Assembly (NCBI GenBank): GCA_031835245.1
Contig: JAVKOQ010000022.1
Location: 69,501 to 133,500 of the forward strand
DNA length: 64,000 nt
From: Balamuthia mandrillaris
Taxonomy: Eukaryota > Discosea > Longamoebia > Balamuthiidae
Reading direction: 5' to 3'
In this document: piece by piece, positions 43,587-52,919 of the stretch
How positions within the stretch are numbered: position 1 is the first letter of the stretch
Layout: every line of letters begins with the position of its first letter
Position numbers and translations under genes: made by a program
Notes under the pieces: generated by a model
The model's input: only the letters and a program-made list of their open reading frames with translations
Database searches by the model: none
Told to the model about the DNA's origin: nothing

Positions 43587-44132
43587 ATGGCCGCCGCCAC
43601 CACCACCACCAAAGCAGAAGGACAAGAGAAGGAAGAGGAATGGTTCATGCAGATGGCTGGGGCAAGCAGCCACAAAGAAGAAAAGGACGCTTCCACTTGT
43701 GCTGATTCCTTGCTGCAGCTAAACCAAGTGCTGTCCGACCTGAATGCTCTGGAGGAAACGGGCAGCGCAAAAGATCTCTTGATTCGTGTGGCCACCGAGT
43801 TTTGTGGCGGTGGCAGTGCTCAAGCCAAAGAGCAGCAACAACCAAACAAACAAGAAGGGCAAGAAGTATCATGGAGAAAGGACTTTGATGGGTTGGCAGT
43901 GAAGGACCTCAAGCAAGCTCTGGAGAGAGAGAAGGAGAAGCTGGCAGACAGGGAGAGGGAGCTCTACGAGGAGTGTTGGCGCAGCTGCGCTGGGTTCCTG
44001 TCCCAAACGGAGCGGCTGGGAGAGGCGCAGCAGAGGTTGCTTCACATGGGTCAAACGGTGGAGGCCTTGCAGCGGCATTTGGAAGCCTCCTTGACACAAA
44101 TCATGGAAGAGATTGCCAAAGTGGAAGATTAG
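43587..44132 (+). CDS. Coiled-coil protein
   Basis: Intronless, 181 aa, acidic N-terminus. Helix-forming heptad-like sequence covers about residues 35-60 and 105-180 (LKQALEREKEKLADRERELYEE, broken here for length, then LTQIMEEIAKVED). A WRKDF motif precedes the second helix. No membrane or zinc motif. It could be a small subunit of a tethering or scaffold complex, but the family is not recognised. Third-position G+C and the clean start (ATG after AAAGAAC) support a real gene. Its stop is 77 nt from the convergent stop of the next gene. Confidence 0.65.
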   Translation: MAAATTTTKAEGQEKEEEWFMQMAGASSHKEEKDASTCADSLLQLNQVLSDLNALEETGSAKDLLIRVATEFCGGGSAQAKEQQQPNKQEGQEVSWRKDFDGLAVKDLKQALEREKEKLADRERELYEECWRSCAGFLSQTERLGEAQQRLLHMGQTVEALQRHLEASLTQIMEEIAKVED

Positions 44133-44209
44133 AAGTTGGAGGATGGTGGAAGAGAGAGCAGAGAGAGGAAGGAAAAAGAATGAAAAAAAAAGGTTGTTAT
44201 TTGTGTGCA

Positions 44210-47047
44210 TCAAAAGCAGTTGTAGATGAGAACATAGAGGCAGAGAAGGAGAAGGAGGATGACCATGGTACGACCACTGGAGAATCGCAGGTGCAAGAGT
44301 TGGTAGTAGAGGATGCCATCCTGCCCAGCACGCTCCCACCGATCGATGCTTGTTTCTTCTGCTTCTTGACCTCCATCCTCTCCTTCATCTTCTTCATCAT
44401 CGCTATGATTAAATTTGTCGTTGAAGTAATAGTGACGATTTGATGCATCTTCTTCGTCTTCTTCTCCTTCTTCATACTCTTCATCTTCCTCGTCTTCTGC
44501 TTTCCAGGACACGACTTTTCCTTGTGGTGCCTCTGCAGTTTCAAACTCATCCTCGTCTTCATACTCTTCTTCATAATCTACATAAAAGTCTTCCTCATCA
44601 TAATCTTCTTCATCATCTTCCTCATCCTCCTCATCTTCATCTTCTTCCGTTTCTTCTTCTTCCTCCTCCGAGTCCCACTCTTCTTCCTCATCCTCCTCTT
44701 TCTCAGCTTCGCGCTCTTTTGTAGTTGTCTTTTCTCTTCCTGGTGTAATTACTGCTTTTGCTTTGCCTCCTTCTTTTGTTTCTTTCCGCTCCTTTTCTTT
44801 TTCTTGTCCTTGTTTTTGTTTGGCTTCTCGTTCTTTTTCTTGCTCTTTTTCTTGTTCTCTTTTGCGTGAACGCTGTTGGTCTTTGCTTTCCTTTTGTTTT
44901 CTCTTTGATTTCTTTCTATCTCCTTTCTTCTTGATGCTGCCGTCCCCCTTTTCTTCTCTTCCGAAAGTGACCATTCTTCTCCATTGTCTCTTGTTGTTAT
45001 CAACACCACTTTGCGGTTCTTCAACTTGCACCGAAGCACCTGTATTTGCCTCTACACTCTTTCGTCTCTTTCGTTTATCTGATGATTGAGATGATGCTTG
45101 ATGCGTGCTGGTTTTCAATGGAGAAGCTTTCATGCTCAACTTTCCTGCAAAGGCGGTTGTCTCTGGCGCTGAAGAAGCAGAAGTGGTAGAAGGATCTTCT
45201 CTTTCTCCACTTCCTCCCCCAGAAGAACTATCTACATTGTTGGCAGAAGCAGGAGGAGAATCGGAAGAAGGAACGAAAAATGAAGAAGAGGAGGAAGACC
45301 TTGTGCCACCACGATACGTTCCAGAGTTATGCAACTTCAACGTCTGGCTTTTAGACAGACTCTTGTCTTTTTCTCTATCCGCTTTCTCTTTCTCTTTATC
45401 TTTGCTTTTGCCGCCACCAGAATACTCCTCGAATGCCTTTTCGATGGCATTGCGAATCTTGTTGGCTCCTCCTGTCATGCTTCTTCTCCGTTCCTTCATG
45501 TTCTGTCTTCGTTCCTCTTGCGAAGAAGCGGCTAAAGATTGTTGCTGTTGCTCTCTTTCACGTCTCTCGCTCTTCTTCTTGCCAAAACCAATTGCAGTGA
45601 ACACATCACGACTGCTGATGCCCTCTTTGCTCCACCACGAAGATGATGAGGAGGTGGGAGTGGGAGGTGCCTCCATTTCGTACCCAAACACACGCTGTCG
45701 CTCAGCCTCCACAAGCATCTCCTGATCCTCCTCATCCACCGTCTCCATCCATTCCTGCTTCCACGCTCTCTGAAGTTCTTCCAATCCTTCCTCTTCTTCT
45801 TCCGGTAGATGAGGTTGCTGCAACGTTGCCTCCACGCTGCTTCGCCTATCCTTTCTGCTCATCATCTGTTCTTGCTCTTGCTTCTTGTTGGAGGAAAAGT
45901 TCTCTTCATACTCTTCCGCTGAACCATCACCCTTGGATTGGTGTGCGAAGCTGTGACCGTCCTCCTCTTCAATCTTGAAGAGAGGACCGGGAATGGCTTT
46001 GATCCTGTCCAGAGACCAAGGATCTCCCTGCGTCACGTAGAACAAACGATACTTGCCGGGCCTCTTGGGCAACCTTTCTCCCGAGAAGGTCAACATCCCC
46101 TTCTTGCCTTTGGGCACGAACAGCCAATACTTGCCTCGCATCGGTGGCAACACTGTTGTGGATGAAGAGGAAGCTGGATTGTTGCCGCCTCCGCCTCGAG
46201 GCGAACGAGGAGAACGAGGAGAGTGTACGGGAGAAATGCTGCCCCCACTATCCATCATTAAGTGGTGGTGATGAGAATGCGGGATGGGTTCACCGGAAAG
46301 AAGGGCGTTGAGCTGAAGAGGCGGAATGGCTGGTGGTGATGTGCTACTGTTGCTGCCGTTTGCGGAAGCAGCGGTAGTAGCGGAAGTGGACGAAAGAGAA
46401 GTGGTTGAAGAGCTGGGAGAAACGACAAAGTGTTGCGATGAAGAGGAGCTGGCAAAGGGGTCAAAGGAGGAGTAAGAAGAAGTGGCAGACGAGGCTGCTG
46501 ATGAAGAAGTGGAAGAAGCAGCGGAAAACGAGGTTTTGGGCCATATGCCAATCCAATCCGAAGAAGGATGGTCCGAGGGGGCTCTCCACTTGATCGTTAT
46601 TGTAGCCCCTTTATTAGCCGCAGAGGAAGAAGGCGTCGAGGAAGCACCCGAAGAGGAGGTGGAAGTAGAGCTCGCGGTCACAGCAGAGGAAGCGGAAGAG
46701 GGGGAGGCAGAATGCTGGTTGTAAAGCTTCAGAAAGTACCCGCCGTGGCGCAGGCTCTTCAAACGGTCCAAAGGGTCCTTGCTCATGAGCTTCTTGGCGG
46801 AGGAGGACTCCACAACAAAGGTCCCCATCTTGGGCAACGGCGGTCGTGGCATGGACCAATGATGGATGGCGGCTGGCATGGAGAGTTTTCGTTTCAGCTG
46901 CTCCCGTCTATCCGTGGCTGAGGGTGGGTGTTGTTGCGCCTGCTTTTCAGGGGTACTCGCCGACGAGGTGGAGGAGGAGGAGGGAGAAACGAGGGAGGTG
47001 GCAGTCCCGCCTGTTCCCTCTCTTGCGATGTGGTCTTTGTTTTTCAT
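44210..47047 (-). CDS. Tail-anchored protein with a SKICH-like beta domain
   Basis: Intronless, 945 aa. At about residues 100-360 a beta-sandwich is interrupted by a Ser-rich insert: GYFLKLYNQ, ATITIKWRAPSDHPSSDWIGIWP, then YWLFVPKGKKGMLTFSGERLP and RPGKYRLFYV. The D-W-I/V-G-I/L-F/W pattern followed by P..PGKY..FY is that of SKICH domains (CALCOCO-type autophagy receptors, inositol phosphatases). The long middle is Ser/Lys/Glu low complexity with a strongly acidic block (about 790-900). The last ~18 residues are hydrophobic (VILLLLLCLYVLIYNCF), so it probably inserts post-translationally into a membrane. A role as an organelle receptor is conjecture. Confidence 0.7.
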   Translation of the reverse strand: MKNKDHIAREGTGGTATSLVSPSSSSTSSASTPEKQAQQHPPSATDRREQLKRKLSMPAAIHHWSMPRPPLPKMGTFVVESSSAKKLMSKDPLDRLKSLRHGGYFLKLYNQHSASPSSASSAVTASSTSTSSSGASSTPSSSAANKGATITIKWRAPSDHPSSDWIGIWPKTSFSAASSTSSSAASSATSSYSSFDPFASSSSSQHFVVSPSSSTTSLSSTSATTAASANGSNSSTSPPAIPPLQLNALLSGEPIPHSHHHHLMMDSGGSISPVHSPRSPRSPRGGGGNNPASSSSTTVLPPMRGKYWLFVPKGKKGMLTFSGERLPKRPGKYRLFYVTQGDPWSLDRIKAIPGPLFKIEEEDGHSFAHQSKGDGSAEEYEENFSSNKKQEQEQMMSRKDRRSSVEATLQQPHLPEEEEEGLEELQRAWKQEWMETVDEEDQEMLVEAERQRVFGYEMEAPPTPTSSSSSWWSKEGISSRDVFTAIGFGKKKSERREREQQQQSLAASSQEERRQNMKERRRSMTGGANKIRNAIEKAFEEYSGGGKSKDKEKEKADREKDKSLSKSQTLKLHNSGTYRGGTRSSSSSSFFVPSSDSPPASANNVDSSSGGGSGEREDPSTTSASSAPETTAFAGKLSMKASPLKTSTHQASSQSSDKRKRRKSVEANTGASVQVEEPQSGVDNNKRQWRRMVTFGREEKGDGSIKKKGDRKKSKRKQKESKDQQRSRKREQEKEQEKEREAKQKQGQEKEKERKETKEGGKAKAVITPGREKTTTKEREAEKEEDEEEEWDSEEEEEETEEDEDEEDEEDDEEDYDEEDFYVDYEEEYEDEDEFETAEAPQGKVVSWKAEDEEDEEYEEGEEDEEDASNRHYYFNDKFNHSDDEEDEGEDGGQEAEETSIDRWERAGQDGILYYQLLHLRFSSGRTMVILLLLLCLYVLIYNCF

Positions 47048-47641
47048 CGTTGTGGATCCTTTATAGTTCTGTTCTATTTATAATTTTCTTATCTTCTGCA
47101 GAAAATGGAAATGTTTTTTTTTTTTTGTTAAACAGGAGCTGGTGTCGTTCCAAAAAAAAAAAAAGTAAAACCAAACGACAAGAACCACCGATGATGAGAT
47201 GCTGAAATAAAATAGTGTACCTTATCGTAAACAATGATATTATTTTCCTGCTTGACTTGGATAACGGCTGGCAACAACGGAAAGAAAGAAAGTCTATGGC
47301 AAGAGCTCGTCCCGCTCCTGCAAGGACCGACGAAGCAGAAGAAGAACCGCGAAAAAGATCCAACTTCCTCCTCTTTACGTTGTTTTTTCCCCAGTAGTTC
47401 TCCTTTCTTCTTCGTTCCACTAATTGCCCGATAGTTATCGATGTTTCAATCGTCTTGATCCATTAAATATCGCCCGATTATTGCTCCCTTTCTCCTATAG
47501 CATTGCACGGGGTGAGTGTTGTTATCGACAATTATCGAACCGCGAGCGATAGAAATATTGGGGTGTAATACAGAAAAAATAACCACAGAGAAAACAATAA
47601 ACACATTGCGAACCGAAACACACACACACGCAAGCAAGACA
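47048..47641. promoter_or_regulatory. Divergent region between SKICH-like and 70-aa protein genes
   Basis: 594 bp between opposite start codons. It has A and T runs (47115-47165) and a repeated ATCGA-type element (about 47435-47545, with TATCGA, ATTATCGAAC and ATCGCCCGATTATTG). Promoter role inferred. Confidence 0.35.
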
Positions 47642-48127
47642 ATGTCCAACGCCAACACGAGCAACATGAAAGCCCTTTTTGAGCAAAAGGCCCAAGAAGC
47701 AGCTCGTAAGACTATTCTCATCTCCTACTGGGAGTTTTATTATTTTTTGTCCCTCCCCCTTCCGCTCTAACCGATCGATGGGTTTGGCCTTATCTCTTTT
47801 GCAGAGACCAAAACCAACGCCGAAGAGTCAAAGACCAACAGAAAATGGACCCCGCATAAGTGCGTAAACCTGCCTTCTTCTTCCCTCCGTTTTTTGCTTA
47901 CCTTGGCTTCTTATTTAACAGCGACGGAACCGGCGTGGGAGCTCACAACGCCACCGGTACTACTTACATCCCTTGCTCTTTCCCCTCGTGCTCTCCTTCT
48001 TCTCCCTTGGAGTGCTGCTTACCGTACCACCGCTTTCTTTCCCCTTTGCTCAAAACAACAACAAACAGGCTTTGCCAAGCAAACCAGAGGTCCGCCCAAG
48101 AAGAGGTCCCTTGCTGACCTGCCTTGA
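47642..48127 (+). CDS. 70-aa protein in four exons
   Basis: Exons 47642-47705, 47805-47859, 47922-47956, 48069-48127; all phases agree and give 70 aa. Polar and basic: starts MSNANTSNMKALFEQKAQEA, contains KTNRKWTPHNSDGTG, and ends FAKQTRGPPKKRSLADLP. No cysteine, no hydrophobic segment; probably disordered and possibly nuclear given PPKKR. Not recognised. Support comes from four consistent GT-AG introns (62-112 nt) and the compact fit between a promoter and the next gene. Confidence 0.6.
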
Positions 48128-48362
48128 AGCCACACAGTCTCACTGTTTGCCCTCCAACATGAACGCATCCAAGAGAGAGAGAGAGAGAGAGAGAAAAGAA
48201 AAGTACATTTGTGTAGTGGATTTGTTTTTTTTATGTATTTAAAAACAAGAATAGAATAAGACAAACAAAAAACAATTGTTACAATAGGAAAGAACAGACA
48301 CAACCCCTCACCACCAACACAAACCCCGAGGCCAGAGAAGAAGATGATGCTGCTGATGCTTG

Positions 48363-49656
48363 TTAATAGCCCTCGTAGTAGCCTTCTCCTTCGCCGCCTT
48401 CGTAGTATCCCTCGCCACCTTCGCCTCCTTCATAGTATCCCTCTCCGCCCTCGTAGTAGCCTTCTCCTTCGCCTCCTTCATAGTATCCCTCGCCACCTTC
48501 GTAGTAGCCCTCTCCACCTTCTCCGCCCTCGTAATAACCCTCGCCGCCCTGGTAGTAGCCCTCACCTCCCTCGGAGTAGCCCTGATCGCCCTCATAGTAG
48601 CCTCCTTCCTCGTAGCCCTGATATTGCTCTTCCTGGGCAGGAGGAGCAGGGGCAGGCGCCGCAGGGGCAGGCATGGATGGAGCTGGAGGGGGAGGAGCAG
48701 CGGCAGCAGGGGCAGGAGCCCTTGGGGGAGCACCTCCAAAGGAAGCCTGGGGGGGAGCAGCACGGGGGGGAGCAGAGTAACCGGTGTTAGTGGGGGCATG
48801 GGTGGCGGCGGGCGTGTTGGTGAACTCGCCAGAGTCGCCCTGTTGGACGCCCCAACTGCCGCCAGCCTGTGCCATGCGAGGAGCACGAGGCTCAGCCACA
48901 AACTCGCCAGAGTCAGCCTGTTGGCCTCCCCAGCTCATGCCGGCCTGGGCAAGGCTGCCCGAGCGAGGCTCAGCCACAAACTCGCCAGAGTCGGCCTTTT
49001 GGCCTCCCCAACTGAGACCGGCCTCGGCCATGCTGCCGGAGCGAGGTTCGGCAACGTACTCGCCAGAGTCGGCGCTCTTGTCAGATACATACATGGAAGC
49101 GCCTGTTTTTATTCATTTTTTTTTGTAAGAAACGGAGCTGGCAGAGAAGAGAGAAAAAGGGAGAGAAGAGAAAGGAAGAGAGAAGAGGAGGACAGAAAGT
49201 AAAGAAATGAAGACTAGAGAGGAAGAAGCAAGAGGGAAAAAAAAAAGGAAAAGCAGAAAAACCAAAGAGGGGAAAAAAGCTCAAAAAATAAATCAAAAAC
49301 AATAACGTACGGTCCACTCGTTTGTTGGCCAGTTGCTCATCATTGAAGGTGATGCCCTCGGCCTTGTTAATACCCTGAGCCCTAGCAATGTTGGGGCGAG
49401 CAGGACGCGAGACGCCCTGCTGCGGGACAAAGCCCCTTGGGTTAATCTGCCTCCTCTGCTCGGCCGCGTTGAGCTGCTGCTCATCGAGCTTCACGGGGGC
49501 GCCGGGGTAGAAAGACATGCGGGCGGTGCGGTCCACGCCTTGTTGCCTGCGCGCGCCGGCGCCGACGTTCTTCTTGGGGCCACCTCCAGGTTGAGCGTCG
49601 GGGGTGGGGATCCACTCGGTGTTGGCCTTGAGGAAAGGGTTGTTCTTCACGCTCAT
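48363..49656 (-). CDS. Protein with 25-residue repeats and a Tyr/Gly/Glu-rich tail, two exons
   Basis: Exons 49311-49656 and 48363-49102; 361 aa. The N-terminal ~115 residues are polar with several R-x-x-F/R motifs. Exon 2 starts with four tandem units of about 25 residues, each built as ADSGEFVAEPRSGS-x-AQAG-x-SWGGQ. A Pro/Ala-rich linker follows, then about ten YYEGGEG-type units to the C-terminus. There is no signal peptide. The tail looks like a low-complexity, phase-separating or adhesive sequence; the repeats with SWGGQ are of no family known to me. A shared phosphate- or protein-binding scaffold is possible. The exon 1 donor is GTACGTTAT. Confidence 0.75.
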
Positions 49657-49800
49657 ATTTGTCCTTACAAACGAATCGCTTTTTGTTGTGTGTGTGTTTT
49701 TGGTGTGTGTCTTCCCTCCCCCTTGTGAGTAGTGGCTCCTCTGCTCTCCTCTCTACTCTTCTCTGCTTTTTTTTTTGATTGTAATTTTTCACTCCAAATA

Positions 49801-51698
49801 ATGAAAATTTTGAGGTAAGGTGTCGACAATTAATATTGGCACATCCCTTCGATTTGAATGCTCGTTGGATGGATGGGGAAATCCAATCCGATTTCAAAGA
49901 AAAATATTATAAAAAATAACTGTTGAGGTTGAGAGTCGAACCGGAGAATTCATTATCGAAAAAGAAAGGAAGAAAGAACGAAAGAGAGAGAGGAGTCACT
50001 TCTGTGACTCTGCACAGAGGCGAAAGAGAGCCCAAACGGAGGTTGAATCTTCCCCTTTCTTCTTCCTTCCTATACGTTGCTCTCACCGCGGTTTCGCTGT
50101 GGCTCTGCTTTTATGTCGACCCCTGCCAAGCCTCCTTCAATCCCTTGGCTCCGCCCGTGCGCTCTCAGGAGTACGTCTACGCGGGCCTCACCGCCGTGGC
50201 GGGCACCCGCTACGGCAACCAGGCCACCAACCTGGCGGTGGACCCCGCTACCAACAACACCTTTGTGCTGGGCACCTTCTCCTCCACCATCGTCTTTCGC
50301 AAGGCCGATAGCTCTTCTTCTTCTTCGTCTTCCTCTCACAACAGCGAAAAAGAAGAAGACTACGACGAGAACGATTATATCACGTTGAGTTCGTTCAAGT
50401 CGACCACGTTTCTGGCGTGCTTGACGCCGCAGGGCACTGCTTTATGGGCTGTGCAGTTCACCAACATGCTCTACACCTCTGTCTCCTACTCCTCTGCTAT
50501 AGACCTGGACTCGCAGGGCAACCCCGTCATCGCTGGCACTTATGTCAACTACGTCAGCGTAAGTTATTGCGGTTCTTGTTCTTGTTCTTGTTCTTCTTGT
50601 TCTTGTTCTTGTTCTTGTTCTTGTTCTTGTTCTTGTTCTTGTTCTTGTTCTTGTTCTTGTTCTTGTTCTTGTTCTTGTTCTTGTTCTTGTTCTTGTTCTT
50701 GTTCTTGTTCTTGTTCTTGTTCTTGTTCTTGTTCTTCTTTGTTCTTGTTCTTCTTGTTCTTGTTCTTGTTCTTGTTCTTGTTCTTGTTCTTGTTCTTGTT
50801 CTTCTTCTTCTTCTTCTTCTTCTTCTTCTTCTTCTTCTTCTTCTTCTTCTTCTTCTTCTTCTTCTTCTTCTTCTTCTTCTTCTTCTTCTTCTTCTTCTTC
50901 TTCTTCTTGTCCTTCTTCTTCATAATGTTGCTTCTATTGTCCTTCCATTCTTCCGTCTCCCTTCTTTGTCTCACTCATATTCTATTGATAGGTGAGCCCA
51001 TCCCTCGTCACTTTACCAGGTGACAAGTACTCAACCAACGTCTACCTCGCCAAGTTTTCCGGAGCCACAGGGGAAGCCCTCTGGGCCACCTACGGCGATG
51101 GCAACTCCATCAACCTCTGTTCCGACCTCCTCGTCTCCAAACAGCCTCTTTCTCCCTCCACGCCTGCCACAGATGACATATTTGTGGTGGGTTACTTTGC
51201 CAAGCGACTCAGCTTTGGCACCATCGCTCTCAACTCGGACAACACCAATTACTTCTTCCTCAAGATGGATAGCCAAGGAAACTTCCTTTGGGCCAAACAA
51301 GGCCAACCCGCCAAACTAGAGCTTGCCCCTCTTTCTCCATCTTCTTCGCTTTCTCAAGAACAGAAGAACCAAAAAAGAGGAGAATTGTGGGCTAGTCACG
51401 ACTTTTCAGCCACATTGACAAGCATAGCGATGGATACAAAAGGAAGAATGACAATGGTTGGCACTTTTTCTGGTGTACTTGGCTTTCCTTCGAATACTCC
51501 TAATGCCCACGTTAATGATGGAAAAGAACAAGAGAACCAACGCAGACAACAAGAAGAGAAAGGAGAGATTGCTATTAAGAGTCACGCAGGACTTAATAGC
51601 GTGTTTCTTGTGCAGTTTGATCGTGATGGAGAGTATGCTTTATGGGCAACTACTATTGGTACGTACCTTCTTTTATATTCATATTCTGTTCTTATTCT

Positions 51699-51739
<41 letters not shown>

Positions 51740-52781
51740 CTCTCTTCCATGCTCTTATCTTACAATTCCTTTATTGAACGAAAAACCAATAACAAATTAG
51801 GTGGAAACCAAAGTCATGTTTGTTCCGACCACAGGTTAGCATTGGATCACACCACCAACGATTGTTATGTTAGCGGTTGCTTTACTGGAACTCTTCAATT
51901 CAACTCCGCCAATATCTCTTCATCCAGCCACAATATTTTTAACTTAACAACGACAGTTGAGTATAGCAACGGTATTGGCACGGCTTCTTATCTTGCTCGC
52001 TATGACGGTCTCACCGGTGCTGCTGTCTGGGCGATGCGTCTAGGAGGAGAGCAAGCTCAGTACGGCACTCGCATTGCTTCCACTTCCTGTTCATCGTTGT
52101 CTTCTTCTTCTCCAGGGGGAGTTATGGTCATGGGATTCTTCCAGCATCAGGCAATCTTTCCATCACTCCTTCAAAAGACAGAGCAAAAAGCAAAAGAAGA
52201 GAATAGCGAGAAAGAAACAAGCAGCAAAACAGTAACAGAAGGAAGAATGTTGAACGGAACCTATTTAACCGATCAAGTACTTACCATGGCACATCCTCAA
52301 GCTACATTCCTGACAGAGTACAACCGGGATGGAAGGATCGTGAGAGCCACTTTCGTGGCGGGAGTGCTTAATATTGGAGACGTGCAGACGACGAGAGGAG
52401 GAAGCGATGTCATTGGATGCGGCTCCTTCCGAGGCAATGCCACCTTCAGCAACATAACGGCCATTGGTACCATGGATACTATTTATGTGTTTAACCTTAC
52501 TAGCCAAGGTCTATTCTCTCTCTCTCTCTCTCTCTTGTGGTTTGTTGTTAACTTTGGCCTCATTCACTGTGACAGTGTTGCCAAGAGAAGCGCCAGAAGA
52601 GGATTACTCATGGTACTCCAATCCATTCGTATGGGTGTTCATCGTGGTGGGCTCGCTTTGCTGCATAACCTTCCTGTTGTTTGTTGTGTTTGCTGGCGTC
52701 ACGCTCTACCGCAGCCGACGGCGTAGGACCTATTCTACCGTTGGAGAGGCCGCATCATCTTCTTCTCCTCCTTTTGCATAG
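49801..52781 (+). CDS. Type I membrane protein with beta-propeller-like ectodomain, five exons
   Basis: Exons 49801-49814 (tentative), 50018-50558, 50992-51658, 51801-52508, 52576-52781; 711 aa. The frame from 50018 has no usable ATG before the hydrophobic LYVALTAVSLWLCFYV; a 14-nt first exon (MKIL plus AG) with a GTAAGG donor solves this in phase and gives a signal peptide. The ectodomain repeats a motif of the form A-x-D-x-x-G-N-x-x-x-x-G-x-F followed by LA-x-F/Y-x(4-6)-G-x-x-L/V-WA, as in SBBP/beta-propeller proteins of bacteria and amoebae, with several N-glycosylation sites. One transmembrane helix (about 660-683, VWVFIVVGSLCCITFLLFVV) and a short basic tail follow. Possibly an adhesion or receptor protein. 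Confidence 0.75.
50559..50991 (+). repeat. Intron of (TTGTTC)n then (TTC)n
   Basis: About 240 bases of TTGTTC hexamer (50575-50800) pass directly into about 110 bases of TTC triplet (50801-50910). The intron is 433 nt, on the sense strand of the membrane-protein gene, with donor GTAAGT and acceptor GATAG. Confidence 0.95.
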
Positions 52782-52919
52782 AGGACAAAAAAAAGTGATT
52801 TTTTTGTATTTTTCAATATTTATCGACATTTTTCTGCTAATTTCAAATTATTTTCGTATTTTTACGAAAATCAAATATTGTTGACAATAATCCAAAGAAA
52901 TTTGTAACAAGAAAAAAAA

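Noticed and set aside
49920-49950. tRNA-like GGTTCGACTC box on the minus strand
   Set aside because: No stems; it lies in the probable first intron of the membrane protein gene.
50564-50995. ORFs rich in Cys-Ser, Phe-Leu or Glu-Gln
   Set aside because: Repeat artefacts of the hexamer/triplet intron.
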